Below, piece by piece: positions 1 through 5,133 of a DNA stretch of 8,218 nucleotides. The translations under genes were made by a program, and so were the position numbers. This stretch comes from Nitratifractor sp964650685 (lineage in GTDB: Bacteria > Campylobacterota > Campylobacteria > Campylobacterales > Sulfurovaceae). Under the pieces are notes generated by a model. The model worked only from the letters and a program-made list of their open reading frames with translations. It did no database searches and was not told the DNA's origin. Where the stretch lies: NCBI GenBank assembly GCA_964650685.1, contig CAZYUW010000022.1, forward strand, positions 1 to 8,218. The letters run 5' to 3'. The number at the start of each line of letters is the position of its first letter. Positions within the stretch are counted from its first letter, which is position 1.

Positions 1-390
1 GTATCTCCTGCCCTCTACCCTCATTTCGGCGGCCCACTTGGGGTATTTGCCCACGAACATTCCGCATACAGGACATTTGGCACCTTTGGGAACATCTAAG
101 GAGTGTCCATTGCTGCCGACACTGGCAACCGATCCGCCGGCTTTCAGAAAAAAAACAAGCGCCTCCATCTTTTTCCGGTCAAGAGGCGGACATGCACCGG
201 AGGCTCTGACAGCTTCAGAGATCGCATCCATAGAGTCACTTGATCCTGCTTTTGGCAGCTTATCCTGCCGACACAGTTTCAATGCTATCCCCTCTCCCTT
301 TGCCACAAGTCTGGCATATTTGGCTGCCGACACTTTTCCATCTGCCGCAACAACCATCAAAAATATAAAAACAAAAACAGAACGTATCAT
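1..390 (-). CDS. NosL-family protein with N-terminal two-cysteine module (3' end cut by window edge)
   Basis: An open frame begins at an ATG at 390-388 and runs through the left edge for 130 residues without a stop. An AGAGGA ribosome-binding site lies just upstream. Residues 1-22 look like a Sec signal peptide (MIRSVFVFIFLMVVAA, cleavage near VSA). Residues 30-85 form a cytochrome-c-like helical module, GEGIALKLC at 32-40 and CPPL at 67-70 followed by a predicted helix ending FFLK, but it has no CXXCH, so haem should not be attached. Residues 106-111 are CPVCGM followed by KYPKW, the start of a NosL-type metal-binding domain; the rest is outside the window. By family it is probably a periplasmic copper-binding or copper-delivery protein related to NosL. 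It follows another NosL-like gene on the same strand, after a 108-nt gap containing a terminator, so it may have its own promoter. The domain assignment is good; the physiological role is inferred. Confidence 0.78.
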   Translation of the reverse strand, partial: MIRSVFVFIFLMVVAADGKVSAAKYARLVAKGEGIALKLCRQDKLPKAGSSDSMDAISEAVRASGACPPLDRKKMEALVFFLKAGGSVASVGSNGHSLDVPKGAKCPVCGMFVGKYPKWAAEMRVEGRRY

Positions 391-432
391 TAATTAATTC
401 CTCTCCATCTCTTCCCCGCGCTTTCCAAAGCA

Positions 433-438
433 ATTTTA
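433..438 (-). promoter_or_regulatory. Possible -10 element for the left-edge NosL-like gene
   Basis: The minus strand reads GATAAAAT, containing TAAAAT, immediately after the T-run of the terminator and about 43 nt upstream of the ATG at 390. Campylobacterota housekeeping promoters often have a good -10 box and little -35, which would fit. The motif is short and AT-rich, so this is only a candidate. Confidence 0.25.
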
Positions 439-440
439 TC

Positions 441-461
441 AAAAAACGCGAACCCTCCGCG
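441..461 (-). terminator. Intrinsic terminator after the Met-rich NosL-like gene
   Basis: On the minus strand CGCGGAGGGTTCGCG (461-447) can fold into a stem of up to six pairs, four of them G-C, with a 3-nt loop, and is followed directly by TTTTTT (446-441). It lies 38 nt past the stop codon of the upstream gene. Stem plus U-tract is the usual Rho-independent arrangement. The stem is short, so some read-through into the next gene is possible. Confidence 0.6.
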
Positions 462-498
462 CAGCACAGGCCCCGCTCTGGATGCCCGGTCTGATTAC

Positions 499-1224
499 TT
501 ATCTGCTTTTGAGATACAGTCCCACAGCCTGCAGAGGCTTGCCTTTGAGGTCTCCACACAGATTGTTGGCTTTTATATAGGCTTTGGCCTCGGCAGCGGT
601 AGTGAATCTCTTCTCTATCGGAGTACAGAGCTTTTTGTATATCATTTCGCCTTTTTTTGCCACTTTGGCCTGACGTTTGGTGATCATCGCCGCCTCTTTG
701 TCAAAGTTGGCTTTGACCATCTCCAGAACTTTGACATAAGGCAAAACCTTGCCACCAAACTCTTCGGCGAATTTTTCGGCGGCCTCTTTTGTGCCAAACG
801 CGTATTTACTCACTTTGGACATGGTGCCCGGCTTGGAGCTGCCTACAACATACCAGGCTTTTTCCACAGGAATGAACTTCAATGTGGTATTGTCCACCAC
901 CTGAATATCACTTATTTTTTTGCCTGTATTCATCTCCTCCACCAAACAATGGATAGAGCAGAATTGCTCCATTTTGCCATCCACTTTGGCCGCGTGATTG
1001 GTGCGATAGAACATCGGCAGGGTCATCCCGCACTTGGGACAAAACATCTTTGTCGGCCCCTCCTGCAGGATCTGTGCCTTGGCCATTGGAACCATCCTGT
1101 AGTTTTTGGGCATCTTTTTGCCCTGTCCCATGCCTTGACCATTTTGCATGCCCATTCCCTGACCTGCCCAAATCAATCCTGTTATCCCCAGCGCGAGAAT
1201 CGTGGACACTAAACCTTTTTTCAT
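499..1224 (-). CDS. Met-rich NosL-family protein with C-terminal haem-less cytochrome-like module
   Basis: A 241-residue exported protein. The ATG at 1224 is chosen because AAAGGAG lies 6 nt upstream; a neighbouring ATG at 1227 is possible, and a GTG at 1257 lies ahead of the predicted transcript start. A signal peptide covers residues 1-20 (MKKGLVSTILALGITGLIWA). A Met/Gly/Gln-rich stretch follows (residues 21-38, GMGM and GMGQ), of a kind often seen in Cu(I)-binding proteins. The NosL-type domain spans about 60-170, with CPKCGM at 62-67, a CSIHC cysteine pair at 89-93 and AWYVVGS at 123-129. The C-terminal 50 residues read GEMIYKKLC (192-200) then C223 and LQAVGLYLK, like a small cytochrome c that has lost CXXCH. 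It is divergent from a c-type cytochrome gene and shares an operator with it. A copper chaperone or sensor role linked to N2O reductase is inferred from family and location. Confidence 0.83.
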   Translation of the reverse strand: MKKGLVSTILALGITGLIWAGQGMGMQNGQGMGQGKKMPKNYRMVPMAKAQILQEGPTKMFCPKCGMTLPMFYRTNHAAKVDGKMEQFCSIHCLVEEMNTGKKISDIQVVDNTTLKFIPVEKAWYVVGSSKPGTMSKVSKYAFGTKEAAEKFAEEFGGKVLPYVKVLEMVKANFDKEAAMITKRQAKVAKKGEMIYKKLCTPIEKRFTTAAEAKAYIKANNLCGDLKGKPLQAVGLYLKSR

Positions 1225-1260
1225 CATCTGCTCCTTTGGTTGAACTGTTTTGTCCACAAG

Positions 1261-1266
1261 ATTGTA
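1261..1266 (-). promoter_or_regulatory. -10 box for the Met-rich NosL-like gene
   Basis: The minus strand reads TACAAT at 1266-1261, exactly 9 nt downstream of the left arm of the 18-bp inverted repeat. This mirrors the opposite promoter. Transcription would start near 1254, giving a leader of about 30 nt to the ATG at 1224 and arguing against the upstream GTG start at 1257. Confidence 0.55.
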
Positions 1267-1275
1267 AGATAACAG

Positions 1276-1293
1276 TGTTACAAAAGTGTTAAA
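1276..1293. promoter_or_regulatory. Left arm of divergent operator (18-bp inverted repeat)
   Basis: The plus strand reads TGTTACAAAAGTGTTAAA. It matches the reverse complement of 1341-1358 at 17 of 18 positions. Within the arm the pentamer TGTTA recurs at 11-bp spacing, one helical turn, as expected for tandem binding by a response-regulator-type activator. The arm ends 51 bp from the start codon of the minus-strand gene and lies where its -35 element would be. The regulator is unknown. Confidence 0.6.
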
Positions 1294-1300
1294 ATCTCAA

Positions 1301-1322
1301 TCGATTTTTTTAGACAAATCGA
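1301..1322. repeat. Small inverted repeat in the centre of the divergent promoter
   Basis: TCGATTT (1301-1307) and AAATCGA (1316-1322) form a perfect 7-bp inverted repeat around an 8-nt spacer, between the two large operator arms. It could be a second regulator site or a weak hairpin. In AT-rich sequence a 7-bp repeat may also occur by chance. Confidence 0.3.
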
Positions 1323-1340
1323 ATGATCTTTTCTAGTCTA

Positions 1341-1358
1341 TTTAACACTTCTGTAACA
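1341..1358. promoter_or_regulatory. Right arm of divergent operator (18-bp inverted repeat)
   Basis: The plus strand reads TTTAACACTTCTGTAACA, the inverted partner of 1276-1293. TAACA occurs at 1343-1347 and 1354-1358, an 11-bp period. The arm ends 9 nt before the TATTAT box of the cytochrome gene, so a bound protein would cover the -35 region. The layout fits an activator that touches RNA polymerase, but a repressor would also fit. Confidence 0.6.
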
Positions 1359-1367
1359 TAGATCCGC

Positions 1368-1373
1368 TATTAT
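1368..1373 (+). promoter_or_regulatory. -10 box for the cytochrome gene
   Basis: TATTAT at 1368-1373 lies 35 nt upstream of the ATG and 9 nt past the right operator arm. There is no convincing TTGACA at 17-bp spacing; the operator occupies that place. Transcription would start near 1380, leaving a leader of about 29 nt that contains AAAGGA. Confidence 0.55.
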
Positions 1374-1408
1374 GGTTCAAAAATATTAGACAATAAAGGA
1401 CATGCTTT

Positions 1409-2116
1409 ATGAAAAAAATTCTTCTGTGCGGTGCTGCTCTGCTCCTCCCTATATCCGTCATGGCCGACATGGATCGCTGTGTCTCCTGCCACGGACTGGA
1501 TTTCGAAAAGAAGGCGCTGGGAGTCAGTCGCGTCGTCAAAAACATGAGTGAAGCGGAGATCAAGGCGGCGCTCGACGGTTACAAACAGGGCAAGGGCGGC
1601 TCCATGAAAGAGTTGATGATGCAGGAGGTCAATGTGGGAGTCGATACCGACGCCATGGCGGCGGATGTCTATAACGAAGCGCATACTCCTGGTTTCGAAG
1701 AGCCCGATCCCCGTTTCATCTTCAAAAAACGCTACAGCGTCCGTTCTCTTCAGAAGATCAAAATCGCTCTTCGCGATATGGGCGATCCCAAAAAAGAACT
1801 TCCCAAAATCATCGGCCAAATCAAAGCCACTGCCTTCACGATGCTGATACGAGACGACCGGCTTTTGCGCAAAATCGATCCTGAGAAGATAGTTGTCGAT
1901 TCACCGAAAATAGATCCGAAAACCCTGGCAAAAGTCGTAATCGAAGCAAAAAGATGCGTTGACCACTCTTTCGATGACGACTCTCTGGCTTCATGCGACA
2001 CACCTTTTGTCACTTTGGCGGCACAACTGGTCAAAAAAGAAGGAATAAAAATAAAAAAGAAAATGGTCAAAAAACCCGTCTATACCGGGAACGGATCCGT
2101 TAAGGTTCCTCGATAG
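1409..2116 (+). CDS. Periplasmic monohaem c-type cytochrome with long C-terminal extension
   Basis: A 235-residue protein starting at an ATG preceded by AAAGGA at 1395-1400, 8 nt upstream. Residues 1-19 are a Sec signal peptide (MKKILLCGAALLLPISVMA). CVSCH at 24-28 is the only haem c site. The first 75 residues resemble a minimal class I cytochrome c, with candidate distal Met ligands at 66, 70 or 71. About 150 further residues follow with no second CXXCH; they include C183 and C196 ahead of a helix LAAQLVK and end in a basic, Lys-rich tail. The extension matches no domain I recognise. The gene is transcribed away from a Met-rich NosL-like gene across a symmetric operator and converges on a Kbp-like gene. 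Electron transfer to a periplasmic reductase, perhaps NosZ or a copper-maturation step, is inferred from location only. Confidence 0.82.
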   Translation: MKKILLCGAALLLPISVMADMDRCVSCHGLDFEKKALGVSRVVKNMSEAEIKAALDGYKQGKGGSMKELMMQEVNVGVDTDAMAADVYNEAHTPGFEEPDPRFIFKKRYSVRSLQKIKIALRDMGDPKKELPKIIGQIKATAFTMLIRDDRLLRKIDPEKIVVDSPKIDPKTLAKVVIEAKRCVDHSFDDDSLASCDTPFVTLAAQLVKKEGIKIKKKMVKKPVYTGNGSVKVPR

Positions 2117-2133
2117 GTTTCTCTGCTGGGGAT

Positions 2134-2167
2134 GGCGGGGCGATAAAAGTGTAACGATAGCCCCGCC
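2134..2167. terminator. GC-rich hairpin between convergent genes
   Basis: GGCGGGGC (2134-2141) pairs perfectly with GCCCCGCC (2160-2167) around an 18-nt AT-rich loop. It lies 17 nt past the stop of the plus-strand cytochrome gene and just beyond the stop of the minus-strand Kbp-like gene. Its position between converging genes suggests a shared bidirectional terminator. Neither side has a clear T-run, so it is not a textbook Rho-independent terminator and may act mainly as an mRNA 3'-end stabiliser. Confidence 0.5.
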
Positions 2168-2178
2168 CGATCGAGAGA

Positions 2179-2640
2179 TCAGGCGATCTGGGGAATGCGT
2201 ATGGTCTGCTTCGGGTAGATTTTGTCGGGATCTTTTATCACCTCTCTGTTGGCTTCGAATATGACGGTATATTTGGAGCCGTCGTTATAGAAATGCGATG
2301 CTATCTTCCACAGAGAATCTCCCTTTTTGATGGTATAGAAAACCGGTTCAGGCAAATCCCTGACATTTTCGGCCTCTATTATCTCTGGAGAAACCAGCTG
2401 CTCGGCATCTACACTCTCTACACCCTCGACATTGCCCGCTATGAGTATGCACTTCTCCCTCGTGGGAATATCTTTGGCGACACCGGCGAGCACCACTTTG
2501 CCGTCATCCACCTCTACAACGAGACCTTGCACGGGAATATCGCCGAAACTGCTTTCGATCTCTTCTTTGATGGCTTCGTTGTCATCTCCTCGTCCAAGCA
2601 ATTTTTTGCCGGCATCCTTTACAAAACTGAAAATACTCAT
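2179..2640 (-). CDS. kbp: BON-LysM protein, Kbp/YgaU-like
   Basis: A 153-residue protein with no signal peptide, starting at an ATG with AGGAGG 7 nt upstream. The N terminus SIFSFVKDAGKKL resembles the start of E. coli Kbp (YgaU). Residues about 20-83 form a BON domain (VDDGKVVLAGVA, GVESVDAE). Residues 101-151 form a LysM domain (YTIKKGDSLWKIA, IFEANREVI, YPKQTIRIP). Length and domain order match E. coli Kbp (149 residues), a cytoplasmic potassium-binding protein linked to salt and envelope stress. The function here is taken from that family. It lies on the same strand as the nos operon, 65 nt downstream with no terminator visible, but has its own TATAAT box, so it is probably an unrelated neighbour receiving some read-through. 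Confidence 0.9.
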   Translation of the reverse strand: MSIFSFVKDAGKKLLGRGDDNEAIKEEIESSFGDIPVQGLVVEVDDGKVVLAGVAKDIPTREKCILIAGNVEGVESVDAEQLVSPEIIEAENVRDLPEPVFYTIKKGDSLWKIASHFYNDGSKYTVIFEANREVIKDPDKIYPKQTIRIPQIA

Positions 2641-2694
2641 TCTTTTTCCTCCTTTTTTTTTCGATCTGTTCTACATGAAAGATTTTCCTGACCA

Positions 2695-2700
2695 TTATAT
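2695..2700 (-). promoter_or_regulatory. -10 box for the Kbp-like gene
   Basis: A perfect TATAAT on the minus strand (2700-2695) lies 54 nt upstream of the Kbp-like start and just past the stop codon of the preceding gene. No strong -35 is visible, which is common in Campylobacterota. It implies transcription of the LysM gene independently of the nos operon. Confidence 0.5.
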
Positions 2701-2705
2701 CCAAA

Positions 2706-3179
2706 TTACATATCCAGATAACGGATAAGTCCGAATGAAAATTTATTTATAGTCATTATACGACTGCCGCCGTATTTTTTTACGAAAAGCTCTGCCCTGG
2801 TTTTGCTTCCGAGGGGTATAAGGTCATCACCATGGGGACTCATAAGTCTGCTGCCAAACACATACCACGCTTTTTGGGCTTCTATCGTATTGCCATCGAG
2901 ATAGTCTTTGACATACATCTTGTCGATTTCATTTCGACTCGACACATGAAACGAAGGGTATTTTTCCGGATGAAAATAGAAATTCATCATCGCCTTCACG
3001 CAGCAAAAACGCACTTTTTTTCCACTTTTGAGTATCAAATAAGTCGAAAATCTGGGATATTTGTCGACAGGTATGCCATAAACCGGGTCGATGGCATTGG
3101 TGAACAAAGATACCGAGGCGTTCTCGTCACCTCCCCATAACAACAGGACGGCCATCAACGATACAATAAAGGTTTTCAT
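2706..3179 (-). CDS. NosL-fold protein with degenerate metal site (last gene of nos operon)
   Basis: A 157-residue exported protein. The start at 3179 is chosen because AAAGGAG lies 8 nt upstream, overlapping the nosY stop; a frame extending to 3293 would overlap nosY by 100 nt. Residues 1-16 look like a short signal peptide (MKTFIVSLMAVLLLWG). The body follows the NosL-family pattern: KYPRF at 40-44, VKAMMNFYFHPEKYP at 61-75, AWYVFGS at 104-110, then GSKTRAELFVKKYGG. At the place of the CxxCGM site it has DPVYGI (31-36), so both cysteines and the methionine are gone. Two cysteines remain at 59-60 (FCCVK), where they could give a different site. It is the last gene of the nos operon, 13 nt after nosY. 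It may be a structural partner or a substrate-recognition subunit instead of a copper carrier; this is inference. Confidence 0.78.
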   Translation of the reverse strand: MKTFIVSLMAVLLLWGGDENASVSLFTNAIDPVYGIPVDKYPRFSTYLILKSGKKVRFCCVKAMMNFYFHPEKYPSFHVSSRNEIDKMYVKDYLDGNTIEAQKAWYVFGSRLMSPHGDDLIPLGSKTRAELFVKKYGGSRIMTINKFSFGLIRYLDM

Positions 3180-3192
3180 TTCGATACTCCTT

Positions 3193-4020
3193 TCAAAGAA
3201 TGTCTTTCTTTCTAAAAAACACAAAACCGACCACGGCAAACAACATACCAACCAGCACAGGATAAATAACAGAATACAACAACAAAAAACCATGTCCCAG
3301 ACTATCGAGAAGATAGTAGGCCACAGGACCTATCACGGTAAGCTCAGGATCAAAAAGAGATATTGCCCCTATGCGAAACGCTTCGAGTGGATTGAGCATC
3401 GCGAGAGCCACTATCAATCCATCCGGAAAACGATTTTGCATCATTACTCCTATGAGAGCTATATCTATAAAAGCGAGCAGAACGATCCAGACGGCAAAAG
3501 ATAGACCAAGCGCGATATCATGGGATTTTACAAATGTGGAAATAAAAAAGGCGACACCCAGAAACATCACGCACATGGAAAATATCAATAGAGAGTACAA
3601 AAAAACCATTTTCCAAGGCATATCACCACCCTTGTACGCTCCCCACGCTATACCGATCACCAGAGCCAGCATCACCGGAAAAAAAACAGTAGAGAAGCGA
3701 CCGAGAAACTTCCCCCAGTAGTAGTCTCCCAATGATATCGGAAAAGAGAGAAAATACTCCAGCACATTGCTCTCCCTGTCAGAAGATATGGATTTTACCG
3801 TAGTTATAAGGATAAAAATAGGAAGGATTACTATTGTCACCTGCATGAAAACCAAAAGAAGTCTACTCAATCCACTAAAGCCCATAACTACGGAATCGGT
3901 TATTCCACTGATAAAAAAGAGGCCCATCAAACCACCGAATACAAAAGCGTAAACATAAAACCATCGGGATCTCAGCGACTCCTTGATATCCAGATAAGCC
4001 ACCAATCCAAGATTTCTCAT
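3193..4020 (-). CDS. nosY: NosY, ABC permease of the NosDFY complex
   Basis: A 275-residue inner-membrane protein of the ABC-2 permease family. About six hydrophobic segments are visible, near residues 18-38, 54-76, 109-128, 137-163, 170-193 and 244-269. The cytoplasmic stretch after segment two (SSDRESNVLEYFLSFPIS, 79-96) is the coupling motif shared by NosY and related permeases. With NosF (ATPase) and NosD (periplasmic) it forms the transporter-like complex needed to assemble the CuZ copper-sulfide centre of N2O reductase, and it interacts with NosL. The start overlaps the nosL stop as ATGA, implying translational coupling. The order nosF-nosL-nosY differs from the nosF-nosY-nosL order usual in many denitrifiers. 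Confidence 0.92.
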   Translation of the reverse strand: MRNLGLVAYLDIKESLRSRWFYVYAFVFGGLMGLFFISGITDSVVMGFSGLSRLLLVFMQVTIVILPIFILITTVKSISSDRESNVLEYFLSFPISLGDYYWGKFLGRFSTVFFPVMLALVIGIAWGAYKGGDMPWKMVFLYSLLIFSMCVMFLGVAFFISTFVKSHDIALGLSFAVWIVLLAFIDIALIGVMMQNRFPDGLIVALAMLNPLEAFRIGAISLFDPELTVIGPVAYYLLDSLGHGFLLLYSVIYPVLVGMLFAVVGFVFFRKKDIL

Positions 4021-4493
4021 TGAGGCACTATCCCCCTTCTCTCATTGTTTTTCGCTTCTATTTTCCTGATAAGCTCCACTATCTGCTGATATCTCAAAGG
4101 CTTGTGTCCTGTCGGAAAAGTTTTGTCACTAAAAGCGGCTATCCCATATGCCATGGGGGTTATGGAGTCGTCGGTATATAATGCCTTTCTGGCATTCAGC
4201 CACTCGCCGGTACTGGCATCGGTCACCCATATGACTGCCTCATCAGCCCATGGAATACGCTCCTCTTCCAGCCATAGAACGGCACAGCCTATATCGTCAA
4301 ACTTGTACACCTTGTCACTTCTGGGATCGATAACTTCAGCCGCAAATTTACGCTCACTGACGACCATTTTGCATCTTTCACACATGTCCCTGTCCCAATG
4401 AATGCTTTGTGCCTCGCCGGCTTTGCGACCATCACCGCATCCATATATGACAAACAACGCAATAAGTATCGCAAGTTTTCTAAATAACCTCAT
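4017..4493 (-). CDS. nosL: NosL, copper-delivering lipoprotein for N2O reductase
   Basis: A 158-residue protein starting at an ATG at 4493; a GTG one codon upstream is possible. Residues 1-19 form a lipoprotein signal with lipobox VIYGC and acylated Cys19. The CERCKM motif (C38, C41, M43) is the Cu(I) site of NosL, with Lys in place of the more usual Gly before Met. FDDIGC at 65-70 and ITPMAYGI at 111-118 are other NosL-family signatures, M114 being a plausible extra ligand. In the family, NosL hands copper to the NosDFY complex and then NosZ. It overlaps nosF by 14 nt and nosY by 4 nt, so all three are made together. Of the four NosL-type proteins in this window, this one best matches the canonical form in length, lipobox and position. 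Confidence 0.93.
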   Translation of the reverse strand: MRLFRKLAILIALFVIYGCGDGRKAGEAQSIHWDRDMCERCKMVVSERKFAAEVIDPRSDKVYKFDDIGCAVLWLEEERIPWADEAVIWVTDASTGEWLNARKALYTDDSITPMAYGIAAFSDKTFPTGHKPLRYQQIVELIRKIEAKNNERRGIVPQ

Positions 4494-5133
4494 CACTTAC
4501 GACCTTCCCTAGATCCATATATATTTTTCTATTTATCAATCCTTCGAGCTCTTCGGCCCTGTGGGTTATATATATAGCCGCGTATTCATACTCTATCCGT
4601 GAAAGCAGATCGCAAAAATAGCTTCTGGCTTCTGGATCCAGACTCGCGGTAGGTTCGTCGAAAACAAGAAGTCTGCTTTTTTTGGCCAAAGCGATGGCGA
4701 TAAGCAGTTTCTGTTTCATACCTCCGGAAAGTTTATAGAACGGTTTACTCATATTGCTTTTTATATCGAGCTCCATGCTCAAAGCCATTTCGATAACTTT
4801 TTCCCTTATCACGCCTGTACTTTTTTGAACGAAGTACAACAGTTCGTCCAGACTCAATTTTACCGGCGGAGGGATCTGTGGAATAAATCCTATATTTCTA
4901 AGAACTTCGACTCTGTTTCTGGTTGGATCGTATCCAGATACCCTTATTCTCCCCCTGTCGAGATGATAAAAGCCCAAAATAGAACGAACAAGCGTCGTCT
5001 TCCCTGCACCATTGGGACCCATTACGGCTATGCGATCCCGCTTGCCGATATCCAAAGTCACATTGTCCAGAACCACTGCTCCCATGAAGCGTTTTGTTGC
5101 TCCGTCTACCTCTATGAGGGTTGCCTCACTCAT
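4480..5133 (-). CDS. nosF: NosF, ATPase of the NosDFY complex
   Basis: A 217-residue ABC ATPase. The start at 5133 (MSEATLIEVDG) is chosen because it overlaps the nosH stop in the sequence TGATG; an open frame reaching 5214 would add 27 unrelated residues inside nosH. Walker A is GPNGAGKT (39-46), the Q-loop Gln is 86, the signature LSGGM 135-139, Walker B LLVFDEP 155-161, the D-loop SLD 164-166 and the switch His 191. All catalytic motifs are intact. It powers NosY on the cytoplasmic side during assembly of the NosZ copper-sulfur cluster. It is slightly shorter than the NosF proteins of classical denitrifiers (roughly 300 residues), lacking an extended C-terminal part, as is common in clade II clusters. 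Confidence 0.93.
   Translation of the reverse strand: MSEATLIEVDGATKRFMGAVVLDNVTLDIGKRDRIAVMGPNGAGKTTLVRSILGFYHLDRGRIRVSGYDPTRNRVEVLRNIGFIPQIPPPVKLSLDELLYFVQKSTGVIREKVIEMALSMELDIKSNMSKPFYKLSGGMKQKLLIAIALAKKSRLLVFDEPTASLDPEARSYFCDLLSRIEYEYAAIYITHRAEELEGLINRKIYMDLGKVVSDEVI

Noticed and set aside
38..397. Plus-strand open frame of 119 codons at the left edge
   Set aside because: It lies antisense to a better gene on the minus strand that has a signal peptide, CPVCGM motif and ribosome-binding site; its own protein shows no recognisable feature.
1225..1257. GTG start giving a longer Met-rich NosL-like protein
   Set aside because: It lies at or upstream of the predicted transcript start and would put charged residues ahead of a normal signal peptide; the ATG at 1224 has AAAGGAG.
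1370..1819. Minus-strand frame of 149 codons opposite the cytochrome gene
   Set aside because: The plus strand carries a clear signal peptide and CVSCH haem motif with ribosome-binding site and promoter; the minus frame is a shadow.
2146..2156. AAAAGTGTAAC between the convergent genes, resembling half of the operator motif
   Set aside because: It is a single copy in a hairpin loop with no -10 box or start codon nearby; probably coincidence.
3180..3293. N-terminal extension of the DPVYGI protein with a Cys-rich hydrophobic start (MVFCCCILLF)
   Set aside because: It would overlap nosY by 100 nt, and AAAGGAG lies at the right distance before the ATG at 3179, which begins a normal signal peptide.
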